This document shows positions 42,811 to 51,350 of a stretch of DNA of 64,000 nt, piece by piece. This DNA is from CAZDQL01 sp964507325. Its GTDB lineage: Bacteria; Planctomycetota; UBA1135; GCA-002686595. The position numbers and the translations under genes were made by a program. Each line of letters starts with the position of its first letter. Positions within the stretch are counted from its first letter, which is position 1. The notes beneath the pieces were generated by a model. That model worked only from the letters and a program-made list of their open reading frames with translations, made no database searches and was not told where the DNA came from. The stretch is from positions 25,583 through 89,582 of the forward strand of contig CAZDQL010000015.1 in assembly GCA_964507325.1 (NCBI GenBank), read 5' to 3'.

Positions 42811-43991
42811 CGCCACGCCTCCCGCAGCGCGGGGAGTACCCCGGGTGCGAGGAAGAGGTCGCGCTCCGCCTCCGCGCCCAGCTCGGTCCCGGACTCGAGC
42901 AGGGAGAGCCGCACCTCCTCCGTCTCGTACTCGGCGCGCCGCAGGGCCGGATCGCGCAGGTAGGCGGCTGCGGAGAAGGGCTGCAACCAGGGGGAGACCT
43001 GCTCGAAGGGCGGCTCGCAGTCGGTGTCGAGGCAGTCCACGGGACGGCGGCGAGTCCCGGTGAGGGGGTAGCCCATCAGCGCCAGCTCGGGGCCCGCCAG
43101 CGCCTCGATGGCGTCGACCTCCGCCGGGCGCAACACGGCGCGCCAGCGTTCGGTCGAGTCGGTGAAGACGCCGTCGCCGGCGCGGGCGAAGGAGGAGTTG
43201 TGGGTCCAGCCGCCGGCGCCGATGCTCAGGGCCGCGGGAGCGAGGCCGACGTGACCGCAGAGACGCTCGAGCGTCGGCTCCGGATTGGCGACCAGGTCCT
43301 CGTAGCGCACCAACGCGACGCGCTCTTGCAGGAGGGGGTGGCCGTGGGCGTAGTGGTGCGCGAAGGCGACGCTCTTGCGCCAGTGCCGCACGTAGAAGAG
43401 CAGCGGCCGTCGTCCCTCCCCCATCCCGCGCTGGCTGTTCTGCGAGGCCACGACGGCGCGCAGGTCCCGCACGGGCAGGATGAAGCGCATGGCGGGGAAG
43501 GCCCGCGCCAGGGCGGGCAGGAATTCCTCGCACCAGCTCACCTTGGTCCCGGCGATGACGGCCCCGTGCTGGCTGTAGACGTCGACGGCGAGTTCGATCA
43601 GGGAGCGGTAGAGGTCGGCGAAAGTCTCCCCCGCGACCTCGTCCAGCCGCGCGCAGAGCTGGGGGTGCTGCACGCCCTTCCAGGCCCGGATGTCCTCGAG
43701 GAGCTCTCGGCGGGTCGACGCGGGGACGGGCTCGGAGAGGTCTGCGGCGAGCAGGCGCTCGAGCAGTCTCCGTCGCTGACCGAGGAAGTAGTCGGGCGTG
43801 GGCTCGTCGGGGTGCCAGCCCGATGCGCCCAGCTGCACCAGATGCTGGTTGCGGTAGTGCTTGAAGAAGTAGATGAAGGGGTCCGAGACGACCAGGGCAT
43901 CCGCGTGGTCGCTGAGCAGCCGCGAGAGCAGGGTCGTTCCCGAGCGGAACATCCCCGCGATCATCAGATCCCGCTCGATCAGGCAGCGCAT
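42807..43991 (-). CDS. Sulfotransferase family protein
   Basis: 394 aa from ATG 43991 (MRCLIERDLMIAGMFRSGTTLLSRLL). GMFRSGTT (residues 13-20) is the PAPS 5'-phosphosulfate-binding loop, and MRFILPVRDLRAVVASQNSQ near residue 170 is the 3'-phosphate-binding motif. It should move sulfate from PAPS to a sugar or other hydroxyl. The start lies inside the end of the WbqC gene (13-base overlap). Its place in the sugar operon suggests sulfation of the final glycan. Confidence 0.82.
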   Translation of the reverse strand: MRCLIERDLMIAGMFRSGTTLLSRLLSDHADALVVSDPFIYFFKHYRNQHLVQLGASGWHPDEPTPDYFLGQRRRLLERLLAADLSEPVPASTRRELLEDIRAWKGVQHPQLCARLDEVAGETFADLYRSLIELAVDVYSQHGAVIAGTKVSWCEEFLPALARAFPAMRFILPVRDLRAVVASQNSQRGMGEGRRPLLFYVRHWRKSVAFAHHYAHGHPLLQERVALVRYEDLVANPEPTLERLCGHVGLAPAALSIGAGGWTHNSSFARAGDGVFTDSTERWRAVLRPAEVDAIEALAGPELALMGYPLTGTRRRPVDCLDTDCEPPFEQVSPWLQPFSAAAYLRDPALRRAEYETEEVRLSLLESGTELGAEAERDLFLAPGVLPALREAWR

Positions 43992-44707
43992 GCCGGTCTC
44001 CCCTGCCGCAGGATCGCGCCCGATGCGGGTCCCTGGTTGGCGATCAGGTCGAGCACGCTGAGGTGCGAGAGGAAGGAGAGCTCCCGTCCGCCGCTCGTCT
44101 GCCGGTAGGTCGGGTGCCGGTAGTCCTGGAAGGCGAGCTCGATGCCGAGCTCCGCGAAGCGCTGCGGGTCCAGGTAGTCCGCGGAGGCGTTGTTGGCGAG
44201 GTACGAGTCCGCCCCCACGGCGACGCAGACCGCGGCGAGCTTCTCGGTCTTGCGGCCGGCGGTCCCGAGCGTCGACGAGCGGCGCAGCGCCGTGTCGATC
44301 CCCAGGTAGGCGCAGAGATCCCCGAGCAGCGCCACGTTGAGGTCCGCCAGGGTGCGGGCCTCCCGCGCCAGTCCGCGCTCGAGCAGGGCGTAGGCGTCCT
44401 CGAAGTGGGGCGTGGCGCCGTAGACCGCACGCAGCGCGTTCAGATGCCGCTCGCGCCAGCCGTCGTCGGCACCGAGGCGCGCCGCGGCGATCGAAACGCC
44501 CCGTCGATCCTCGCGCGCGATCGGAACGGTCAACCACTTGGCCTCCTGCCCGCGACGCTCCTTGCGGATCCGATTGCGCGTCTTCCACTCGCGCAGGATC
44601 AGGTCGACGTCGTCCAGGAAGACGAACTCGTCCACCCGGTCGATCATCTCGAAGTATCCGATCCACGGGATGTAGTGGGGCTGGCAGATGGCGACCCGGT
44701 GACTCAT
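43979..44707 (-). CDS. WbqC-like family protein
   Basis: 242 aa. The N-terminus MSHRVAICQPHYIPWIGYFEMIDRVDEFVFLDDVDLILREWKTRNRI is the hallmark of the WbqC family, found in O-antigen and nonulosonic acid loci. QTSGGRELSFLSHLSVLDLIANQG closes the protein. The chemistry of the family is poorly known; links to N-acylation of nucleotide sugars have been proposed for context reasons. It overlaps the SpsF-like stop by 4 bases. It may supply the acylation step for which no acetyltransferase gene is seen in this operon. Confidence 0.8.
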   Translation of the reverse strand: MSHRVAICQPHYIPWIGYFEMIDRVDEFVFLDDVDLILREWKTRNRIRKERRGQEAKWLTVPIAREDRRGVSIAAARLGADDGWRERHLNALRAVYGATPHFEDAYALLERGLAREARTLADLNVALLGDLCAYLGIDTALRRSSTLGTAGRKTEKLAAVCVAVGADSYLANNASADYLDPQRFAELGIELAFQDYRHPTYRQTSGGRELSFLSHLSVLDLIANQGPASGAILRQGRPACAA

Positions 44708-46125
44708 CGGAGCGACTCCCCGTTGAGGACGCGGGCGCGAGCGGTGCGCGCCACGCTCGAGCGCCAGAAGGCCGCGATCGAGGTCCCGCTGAGGGGGCGG
44801 CGCGCGCCGGCCACCTCGAGCTCGCCGTCGCTTCCCACCCGCACCACGCGGAAGGGGTCGGGGGCGACCGCGTCGCGCCGGACCCGCGGGGCGCCGAGGC
44901 GTTCGATGGCGTGTGCCAGGGACTCGGGATCGGACCCGGGCAGGTGGAGCTCCGCGCGATCGTGGTGGGCGAGCTCGCCCAAGAGGCTCTCCAGCAGGCG
45001 GGGAGAGCGCTCGGCGTGCTCGAACACCACGCGGGTGGGGAAGGCTTCCTCGGCGGGAGTGGCAAAGCCGTGGCGGCGTTCGGCCTGGACGCGTTTGGCA
45101 GCGGGAGGCGCGGCGGCCTCCAGCAGGTCGATCGGTCGTGCGGGCGCGGCCAAGAGCAGCGGCAAGGCCCGGGGGGCGGCGCGCGCGAGGAACTCCTCGG
45201 GCGAGTCTTCACAGCGGCGTTCGTCGAGGAAGAGGGGCCCCCGCGGGAAGCCGGCCGGCAGGGGCTCGGCGTAGCGCAGGCCGTGGCGCATCTGGCCGCC
45301 TACCTCGAAGGCGTCGACCACGACCACGCCGCGCGGGGCGACGACGCCGGGAGGAGGCAAGCTGGCCAGCACCAGGTCGTGACCCCGCGGGTCGCCGGTG
45401 CTCGTGCTTTCGATCCAGACCCGCGCGGCGCGCAGACGCTCGATCAGAGCCGTGGGCTGAGCTGCGAGCGGCACCTCCTCGAGCATCGCCGCCAACGCGC
45501 GCAGCCGCGTCAGGTCGACCGGGTAGTCGAGGGTCAGGCACAGCTCCGGCCAGACCAGCTCGTCGGGGGCGACCTGGTAGCGCGTGCGGAAGCGCTGGGG
45601 GTGTTCGAAGCAGTAGTTCTCGACGTGCTCCCGGTAGGCGGGGTCGGTCGCCTCGCGATCGATGCGCTCGAGGCAGTCGCGGGTCATCACGACCAGGCCG
45701 TAGCCGAAGGGCAGGGTGGCGCACTCGAAGGGGGTGATCAGGTCCGCGCCCGAGCGGGCGAGCTCGTCCACGGCGGCGTCGACCACGCTCGGCATCAGCA
45801 GCGGATTGTCGGCGCAGGCGCGCACGACCCAATCGGGCCGCTGACGCAGCTCCTCCACGGCCTGCAGCATGCGGGCCACCACGTCCTCTTCACTGCCGCG
45901 CACGACTCGCACGCCGAGCCGCCGCGCTTCGGCGGCCAGGGCGTCGTCGGTGGTCTGGGTGGTGGTGGCGAGCACGAGCTCGTGGGCGCGTTGCAGGGCG
46001 GCACAGCGCTGGATCGCACTGGAGAGCACGCTGCCGTCGCCGAAGGGCAGGAGCATCTTGCCCGGCAAGCGGCTCGATCCGGCGCGCGCCAGGACCACCA
46101 CGGCGACTCGAGCGGAGGCGGTCAT
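44704..46125 (-). CDS. SpsF-like cytidylyltransferase with C-terminal extension
   Basis: 473 aa. The first 240 residues show the nucleotidyltransferase start VAVVVLARAGSSRLPGKMLLPFGDGSVL, VVRACADNPLLMPSVVDAAV and PFGYGLVVMTRDCLERID, as in SpsF/CMP-sugar synthetases. The remaining 230 residues are unlike any domain I know and are Ala/Pro-rich. The predicted role is to activate a nonulosonic acid with CTP. It starts 3 bases after the SpsG-like stop. Confidence 0.75.
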   Translation of the reverse strand: MTASARVAVVVLARAGSSRLPGKMLLPFGDGSVLSSAIQRCAALQRAHELVLATTTQTTDDALAAEARRLGVRVVRGSEEDVVARMLQAVEELRQRPDWVVRACADNPLLMPSVVDAAVDELARSGADLITPFECATLPFGYGLVVMTRDCLERIDREATDPAYREHVENYCFEHPQRFRTRYQVAPDELVWPELCLTLDYPVDLTRLRALAAMLEEVPLAAQPTALIERLRAARVWIESTSTGDPRGHDLVLASLPPPGVVAPRGVVVVDAFEVGGQMRHGLRYAEPLPAGFPRGPLFLDERRCEDSPEEFLARAAPRALPLLLAAPARPIDLLEAAAPPAAKRVQAERRHGFATPAEEAFPTRVVFEHAERSPRLLESLLGELAHHDRAELHLPGSDPESLAHAIERLGAPRVRRDAVAPDPFRVVRVGSDGELEVAGARRPLSGTSIAAFWRSSVARTARARVLNGESLR

Positions 46126-46128
46126 CGG

Positions 46129-47151
46129 CTACTCCGCGAGCAGGGCTCCCTCGAAGACCGCTTCGTGCACGCGCTCGAAACCGCGCCCATCCACCACGGC
46201 TCGGGCGCGCCGCGCGTGCTCGGCACGGGTCTCGACCGGCTGCATGGCGCGCAGCGCCTGCACCAGCGCAGCCACCTCGACGTAGGCCATGTACCCCAAG
46301 TCCGGGGTCCCGGTGCGCTCGTGGAACACCTGGGCCAGGGGGATCTGATGCCACTGCGCCGAGATCATCAGGCAGGGGGTCTGGGTCAGTGCCGCCTCCA
46401 GCTTGGTGTAGCCCGCGCTGCCGACCACCAGATCGCACTCCCAGAGCCGCTGCTCCAGGTCCGACACCCCGGCGAGGATCGTCGCCCCCGGCAGGAGGGC
46501 GGACAGCCGCTCCGCCAGACCGCGCTGGTCGGCGTAGCCGAGCACGAAGGTCGTCTCGACGTCGAAGTGCGCCAGCGCCTGGGCCGCCTTGAGGTAGCCC
46601 ACGTCGTAGCCGCCTCCCCCGAGGGTGACGAGCACCCGGCGGAGATGCGTTGCGTGCCGGCGCTCGCGGTCCGCGTAGGAGAGGAACTCGGGGCGGCAGA
46701 GGAAGTAGTCGTACCCCACCAGGAAACGCGTCCGAGGGTGGCTGAGGGAGCGGTTCGCGTGGCTCGGCAGGTCCTGACCACAGACCACCAGATCGGCGTC
46801 GTAGACGTGGTCGCAGAGGTCGTCGAACACGACCAGGCGCTCGCCGTGACCGTGTAGCACGCGCTGGCGCGCGGGGGTGATGTCGAGCATCTCGGCGACG
46901 ACGATCTCCGCACGCGGGTGACGGGCGAGCTGTGCGGCCTCCTCTTCGGGGTCGAGGCCCTCCGGCAGCATCAGCGTCTCGAAATCCCGGGATTCGAGGT
47001 AGGCCTGCACCTCGGGAGGGCCCTCGGCGAAGAAGACGATCGGCCCCTGCCCCGCCTCTCGGCAGTAGTGGGCGAAGGAGGCCAGTCGGAAGACGTTGCC
47101 CCAGCCTTGGGTGGGGCCGCCGCGAGTGCGGAAGACGAGCGACGCGGTCAT
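46129..47151 (-). CDS. SpsG/PseG-like nucleotide-sugar hydrolase or glycosyltransferase
   Basis: 340 aa from ATG 47151, which overlaps the preceding stop by 4 bases. It begins MTASLVFRTRGGPTQGWGNVFRLASFA, a glycine-rich GT-B N-terminus similar to PseG/SpsG, and has VLVTLGGGGYDVGYLKAAQAL and DLVVGSAGYTKLEAALTQTPCLMIS in the second half. PseG removes UDP from the diacetamido-sugar in pseudaminic acid synthesis. The SpsG annotation is likewise used for surface-polysaccharide proteins of unknown activity. Confidence 0.72.
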   Translation of the reverse strand: MTASLVFRTRGGPTQGWGNVFRLASFAHYCREAGQGPIVFFAEGPPEVQAYLESRDFETLMLPEGLDPEEEAAQLARHPRAEIVVAEMLDITPARQRVLHGHGERLVVFDDLCDHVYDADLVVCGQDLPSHANRSLSHPRTRFLVGYDYFLCRPEFLSYADRERRHATHLRRVLVTLGGGGYDVGYLKAAQALAHFDVETTFVLGYADQRGLAERLSALLPGATILAGVSDLEQRLWECDLVVGSAGYTKLEAALTQTPCLMISAQWHQIPLAQVFHERTGTPDLGYMAYVEVAALVQALRAMQPVETRAEHARRARAVVDGRGFERVHEAVFEGALLAE

Positions 47152-48002
47152 TCGATCTTCCGCAGCACCAAGGACATCATCGTCCCGGGGAAGGGCGGCG
47201 AGGCGACCTTGGTCGTGACCGCCCCCTCCTCCCCGTTCGACCCGGTCACACCGCGCAGGAAGCGCGCCCCATCGGCGGCTTCGTGCTCGTAGGGGGTCCC
47301 GAGGTACGGCAGGCGACACTCGATCAACGCCAAGCCGTGCCGGGCCGCCATCACCGCCAAGGTGCGCGGGCTGAAGAAGTGCAGATGGAAGGGCGGCGTG
47401 AACTGGTTCCAGTCCGTGCCGTAGACCAGCGCGCAGGGGCTGTCCACGTTGGGCGTGGCGCAGATGAACAGCACCCCACCGGCCCCGAGCTTGTCGGCCA
47501 AGAAAGCCAGGGTCTCTTCGGGGTCGACCAGGTGCTCGATCACTCCGCGCATCGTCACCGCGTCGAAGGAGCGCGCCGGCAGCGCGCGCACCGCCTCCTC
47601 GGTATCGAGCACTTGGAACTCGGCGGTCTGATGCAGGTACTCGGTAGTCGTGCGGTTGAACTCGTAGCCGAACTTCTCGAAGGAACGCGGGAAGCCTCCC
47701 AGGAAGCGTCCATTGCCGCAGCCGAAGTCGAGCAGACGTCCAGCGGAGACGAACTCGAGCAGCAGCGCTCGATCCTGGACGTACTGCACCTCACGCTGAG
47801 CGCAGAGCCCCGTGTCCACCGCCTCCTCGGGGTGGTAGGAGGAGCGGAAGTGCCCCGCGGAGTACACCTCGTTGAGCTCCTCCCGGGTGGGCATGGGCGA
47901 CGCCACCACGTAGCCGCAGTCGCCGCACTTCACGAAGCGGAAGCCGTTCTTCTCGTCCCCGTAGGGGAAGAGCTCGTTCCCGTAGCAGATCGCGCAGGGC
48001 AT
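47148..48002 (-). CDS. Zinc-ribbon class I methyltransferase
   Basis: 284 aa from ATG 48002. An N-terminal zinc ribbon (Cys3, Cys6, Cys26, Cys29: CAIC and CGDC) precedes a methyltransferase core with LLDFGCGNGRFLGGF (motif I) and FDAVTMRGVIEHLVDPEETL. Sugar C- or O-methyltransferases with this N-terminal ribbon are common in polysaccharide loci. It follows the NeuB-like gene by 8 bases. Confidence 0.78.
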   Translation of the reverse strand: MPCAICYGNELFPYGDEKNGFRFVKCGDCGYVVASPMPTREELNEVYSAGHFRSSYHPEEAVDTGLCAQREVQYVQDRALLLEFVSAGRLLDFGCGNGRFLGGFPRSFEKFGYEFNRTTTEYLHQTAEFQVLDTEEAVRALPARSFDAVTMRGVIEHLVDPEETLAFLADKLGAGGVLFICATPNVDSPCALVYGTDWNQFTPPFHLHFFSPRTLAVMAARHGLALIECRLPYLGTPYEHEAADGARFLRGVTGSNGEEGAVTTKVASPPFPGTMMSLVLRKIE

Positions 48003-48010
48003 GGTGCTCC

Positions 48011-48874
48011 TCAGCCAGTCTGGCGGCGGAAATCCCACATGTAGTGCTCCGCCTCGATGCGCTCTATGTCGCCGCGCCCCATCAGCTCTTCGACCTGTCG
48101 GACGCGGAAGACGATCTCGTGCAGCTCCCCGGGTGTGATCGAGAAGGGGTTGTCCGACTCCCTGAGTTTGGGGTTGACGGTGAAGTGCTTCTCGATCATC
48201 GACGCGCCCGCCGCCACCGCCAGGGGAGGCAGGTCGCACCCACGCGTGTGGTCGGAGTGGCCGATCGGCCAGTCGTAGCGCGCGCGCAGGCTGTGGATCA
48301 TGCGCAGGTTGCTGTCACGGCGCTGCAGGGGATAGGAGGAGACGCAGTGCAGGAGCACGACCTCACAGCCCCCCTCCTCGAGGATCTCGATCGCCGCGTC
48401 CAGCTCCTCGAAGCTCGTCATCCCCCGCGAGATGACCACCGGCTTGCCGAAGCGAGCCAGGGCGCGCACCAGCTCGTGGTTGACCACCTCGAAGGAGGCC
48501 AGTTTGAAGCCGACCGAGCCCATCTCGGCCGCGAAGGCGGCGCTCTCGGCGTCGAAGGGGGAGGTGAACACCACCGCCTGGCGGTCGCGGGCGTGCTCCC
48601 AGAGACGCGCTTCCTGATCGCGGGTGAATTCCCAGCGCGACAGGTTGTCGATGAAATGACCCGCCTTCGGGTTGGCGGAGCGGTCGTAGCGCGCTTCCGC
48701 GGTGTAGGTCTGGAACTTCAGCAGGTCGGCCCCGGCGTCGACCGCCTGATCGATCATCGCCACCATGCGGCCGTAGTCGCCGAGGTGATTGACCCCCAGC
48801 TCGGCGGTGATCGCCACGGGATGCTCGTCGCCGACGGAGACCGATCCGAGCTGGACGGACTTGCGGGAGGTCAT
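48011..48874 (-). CDS. NeuB-like nonulosonic acid synthase, lacking the SAF domain
   Basis: 287 aa. VAITAELGVNHLGDYGRMVAMIDQAVDAGADLLKFQTY is the standard NeuB/PseI start; TSPFDAESAAFAAEMG, KLASFEVVNHELVRALARFGKPVVISRGM and GHSDHTRG ... ASMIEKHFTVN complete the TIM barrel. These enzymes condense phosphoenolpyruvate with a six-carbon amino sugar. The usual C-terminal antifreeze-like (SAF) domain is absent; the protein stops at about residue 287 instead of 340-350. Its start overlaps the DegT stop by 4 bases. Activity without the SAF lid is an open question. Confidence 0.83.
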   Translation of the reverse strand: MTSRKSVQLGSVSVGDEHPVAITAELGVNHLGDYGRMVAMIDQAVDAGADLLKFQTYTAEARYDRSANPKAGHFIDNLSRWEFTRDQEARLWEHARDRQAVVFTSPFDAESAAFAAEMGSVGFKLASFEVVNHELVRALARFGKPVVISRGMTSFEELDAAIEILEEGGCEVVLLHCVSSYPLQRRDSNLRMIHSLRARYDWPIGHSDHTRGCDLPPLAVAAGASMIEKHFTVNPKLRESDNPFSITPGELHEIVFRVRQVEELMGRGDIERIEAEHYMWDFRRQTG

Positions 48875-50040
48875 GGGTGGATCGCGACGCGGTCGAAGGA
48901 GAGGGCGCGCCCGAGGGCCTGCGCCACCCGGGTGATCGCCTCACCAGTCAGTTCCGGGAAGAGGGGCAGGGTCAGCGCGCGGCGCTCGTAGCGCTCCGCG
49001 ATGGGGAGGCGGCGCCCACCGTGCTCCGCGGCGAAGAGCGGCTGGGTGTGCAGGAGGGGGTAGTGCACGTGCGCGCTGATCCCCGCGTCGGAGAGACGGG
49101 CGAGGAGCGCGTCCCTGCGGCTGCTGTTCGGGTGCGTGCCCGCGAGCTCGGTGATGTAGAGGTTCCAGCAGGACCCGGGCGGGTGCTCGGGCAGCTCCAG
49201 ATTCTCCGCGTGGGGGGCCAGGGCCGCGGTGAGCTCCAACGCCAGGGCGCGGCGACGCCCGATCAGGTCGTCGAGCCGGTCGAGCTGCACCAGGCCCATG
49301 GCCGCGTGCAGCTCCGAGAGGTGGTGATTGGAGCCCAGCTCGGCCACCTGGAAGTCGTAGCGCCCGCGAGTGCCCTTGAAGTCGCGCACGATCCCGCCGG
49401 AGCGGATGCAGCGCAAGCGCTCCGCGAGCTCTGCGTCGGCGCAGGTCAGGAGCCCCCCTTCGGCGGTGGTGATCGTCTTGGCGGGGTGGAAGCTGAAGGT
49501 GGCCACGTCGGCCATCCCGTCCCCCCCCACGGGCAGGCCACTGAAGTGGCGCGCGCCGAAGGCGTGGGCGGCGTCCTCGACCAGGTGCGCGCCGCGCGCC
49601 GTGGTCAGGGTGCGCAGAGAGCGGATGTCGCAGGGGATGCCGGCCATGTCGACCGCGATCACCGCCCGCGTGCGGGGCGTCCAGGACGCTTCGACCGTCA
49701 CCGGCGTCAGGTTGTGCGTATGCGGGTCGACGTCACAGAAGACGGGACGCGCGCCCACCAGGCGCACCGCGGCGGCGGTGGCGACCCAGGTCAGGGTGGG
49801 GACGATCACGTCGTCCCCGGGCCCGATGCCCAGCCCGCGCAGGGCGATCTCGAGCGCCGCGCTGCCGGAGGAGCAGGAGATGGCGTGGGAGGCGTGGAGG
49901 CGCTCGGCGCAGCGCTCCTCCAGCTCCCGCGCCAGCGGACCGCGGCTGATCCAGCCGCTGCGCAGGACGCGCGTGACCGCTTCGACCTCCTCCTCTCCGA
50001 GGGTCTGGCGGCAGTAGGGGATCCTCTCCGAATCAGGCAT
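48871..50040 (-). CDS. DegT/DnrJ/EryC1 sugar aminotransferase
   Basis: 389 aa. The family signs are IPYCRQTLGEEEVEAVTRVLRSGWISRG near the start, SSGSAALEIALRGLGIGPGD and the PLP lysine in FSFHPAKTITTAEGG (Lys188). PseC-like enzymes of this family install the 4-amino group on 4-keto-6-deoxy sugars. It overlaps the SDR gene's stop by 8 bases and the NeuB-like start by 4. Predicted to act on the product of the adjacent SDR. Confidence 0.85.
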   Translation of the reverse strand: MPDSERIPYCRQTLGEEEVEAVTRVLRSGWISRGPLARELEERCAERLHASHAISCSSGSAALEIALRGLGIGPGDDVIVPTLTWVATAAAVRLVGARPVFCDVDPHTHNLTPVTVEASWTPRTRAVIAVDMAGIPCDIRSLRTLTTARGAHLVEDAAHAFGARHFSGLPVGGDGMADVATFSFHPAKTITTAEGGLLTCADAELAERLRCIRSGGIVRDFKGTRGRYDFQVAELGSNHHLSELHAAMGLVQLDRLDDLIGRRRALALELTAALAPHAENLELPEHPPGSCWNLYITELAGTHPNSSRRDALLARLSDAGISAHVHYPLLHTQPLFAAEHGGRRLPIAERYERRALTLPLFPELTGEAITRVAQALGRALSFDRVAIHP

Positions 50041-50998
50041 GGACCAGACCGAGCTCCTCGATGCGGTAAGCGAGCGCGCGCGCCAACCCGAGGTCGAGGG
50101 GGGTGATCGGCTCCCAGCCGATCGCCCGGCGAACGCGACCGATGTCGGGCACGCGGCGCGGGATGTCCTCGTAGTGCTGGCCCATGTCCACCTCGTGGGG
50201 GACGTACTCGATCCTCGAGCTGGAACCAGCCAGCCCGATGATCCGCTCGGCGAGATCGCGGATGGTGATCTCGTCCGGGTTGCCCACGTTGTAGACGGTG
50301 TTGTGGGCGGAGGGGGTGGTGAGCAGGCGCAGGACGCCGTCGATCAGGTCGTCCACGAAGGTGAAGCAACGCGTCTGGCTTCCATCCCCGTGAACGCGCA
50401 GCGGCTGGTCGTTCAGCGCTGCGTCCACGAAGCGATCCAGCACTCGGCCCCGCAGGCGCGGCCCGTAGGCGTTGAAGACGCGCACCGTCAGGTAGTCGAG
50501 CTGATGGTCGAGATGACAGGCGCGCAGGTAGTGCTCGAGCGCGGCCTTGCCGCTCGAGTAGCACCAGCGGTCCACCTCGGTGCTGCCCAGGACGCGGTCG
50601 TCGTCCTCGCTCCAGGGCACCTTGGGATTGCGCCCGTAGACCTCCGACGTGGACGTGAAGAAGAGGAACTTCCCGGTCAGACGCACCAGGTCGATCACCT
50701 CGAGCCCAGCCCGCAGACCGATGTCCATCGTCTTGCGGGTCTGCGTGAGGTACTGGTCGGGACAGGCGATCGCGGCCAGATGGCACACGACGTCGCACTT
50801 GTCGACCAGCTTGGCCAGGGTCTGGCGGTTGAAGATGGTGTCGACGACTAGATGAAAGCGGTCGTAGTCTCTGAGATTCCTGGAGAAGGGAGGCTCGGCC
50901 AAGTCCAGGGCCCAGACCTCTTTACCCTCCTGGAGGAGCCGCTCGCAGAGGTGGCTTCCCAGGAACCCCATACCGCCGGTGACAAGGACGCGATCCAT
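50033..50998 (-). CDS. Extended SDR: NAD-dependent sugar epimerase/dehydratase
   Basis: 321 aa from ATG 50998 (MDRVLVTGGMGFLGSHLCERLL). TGGMGFLG is the NAD(P) loop; the catalytic triad region has TSTSEVYG and Tyr147/Lys151 (YSSGK). RVFNAYGPR and a C-terminal VYNVGNPDEITIRDLAE follow as in UDP-glucuronate decarboxylase/dTDP-glucose dehydratase relatives. As first gene of the nine-gene sugar operon it probably makes the keto-sugar for the DegT enzyme. Which reaction (4,6-dehydration or epimerisation) is uncertain. Confidence 0.82.
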   Translation of the reverse strand: MDRVLVTGGMGFLGSHLCERLLQEGKEVWALDLAEPPFSRNLRDYDRFHLVVDTIFNRQTLAKLVDKCDVVCHLAAIACPDQYLTQTRKTMDIGLRAGLEVIDLVRLTGKFLFFTSTSEVYGRNPKVPWSEDDDRVLGSTEVDRWCYSSGKAALEHYLRACHLDHQLDYLTVRVFNAYGPRLRGRVLDRFVDAALNDQPLRVHGDGSQTRCFTFVDDLIDGVLRLLTTPSAHNTVYNVGNPDEITIRDLAERIIGLAGSSSRIEYVPHEVDMGQHYEDIPRRVPDIGRVRRAIGWEPITPLDLGLARALAYRIEELGLVHA

Positions 50999-51122
50999 GC
51001 CGCCCCTATCGGACCGGGAAGAGATTTCCATGAGTGTCTCGGGACGGTACCCGGGACGAGTGTCGGATCTGGACCCGCCTGCCCCCTATCCAGCCCTCGC
51101 GACCCCCCGCTACGCTATTCCC

Positions 51123-51344
51123 ATGGGAATCCTAGACAAGAGCAGGAGAACCGGCCGCGCACTGCCCCTGCGCAGAACCCTGCCCTGCCCGCTGGTCGGC
51201 CACCAGGCGAGCTGGTGCCGCTTCCTGTGCGAACCGATCGAGGAGCGCGGGATCTGCGGCCGGCTGGCTCCCCACTCGATGCAGGACCGCACCCAGCGCG
51301 CGATCGCCCGCCACCAGGCCTCGCGTCCCGGGAAGGGAGCCTGA
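51123..51344 (+). CDS. Small Cys-containing protein upstream of transporter
   Basis: 73 aa from ATG 51123. Basic start (MGILDKSRRTGRALPLRRTL), then four cysteines (CP, CRF, CEP, CGR) in a compact stretch, then RLAPHSMQDRTQRAIARH. Cysteine spacing could support metal binding. No family recognised. It ends 6 bases before the transporter start on the same strand, so the two are probably co-translated. An earlier in-frame start at 50979 overlaps the divergent SDR gene and is less likely. Confidence 0.5.
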   Translation: MGILDKSRRTGRALPLRRTLPCPLVGHQASWCRFLCEPIEERGICGRLAPHSMQDRTQRAIARHQASRPGKGA

Positions 51345-51350
51345 GCGATC

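Noticed and set aside
42811..43533. N-terminal extension of the methyltransferase gene
   Set aside because: This part is a shadow of the sulfotransferase gene; GTG 42810, overlapping the sulfotransferase stop, is the sensible start.
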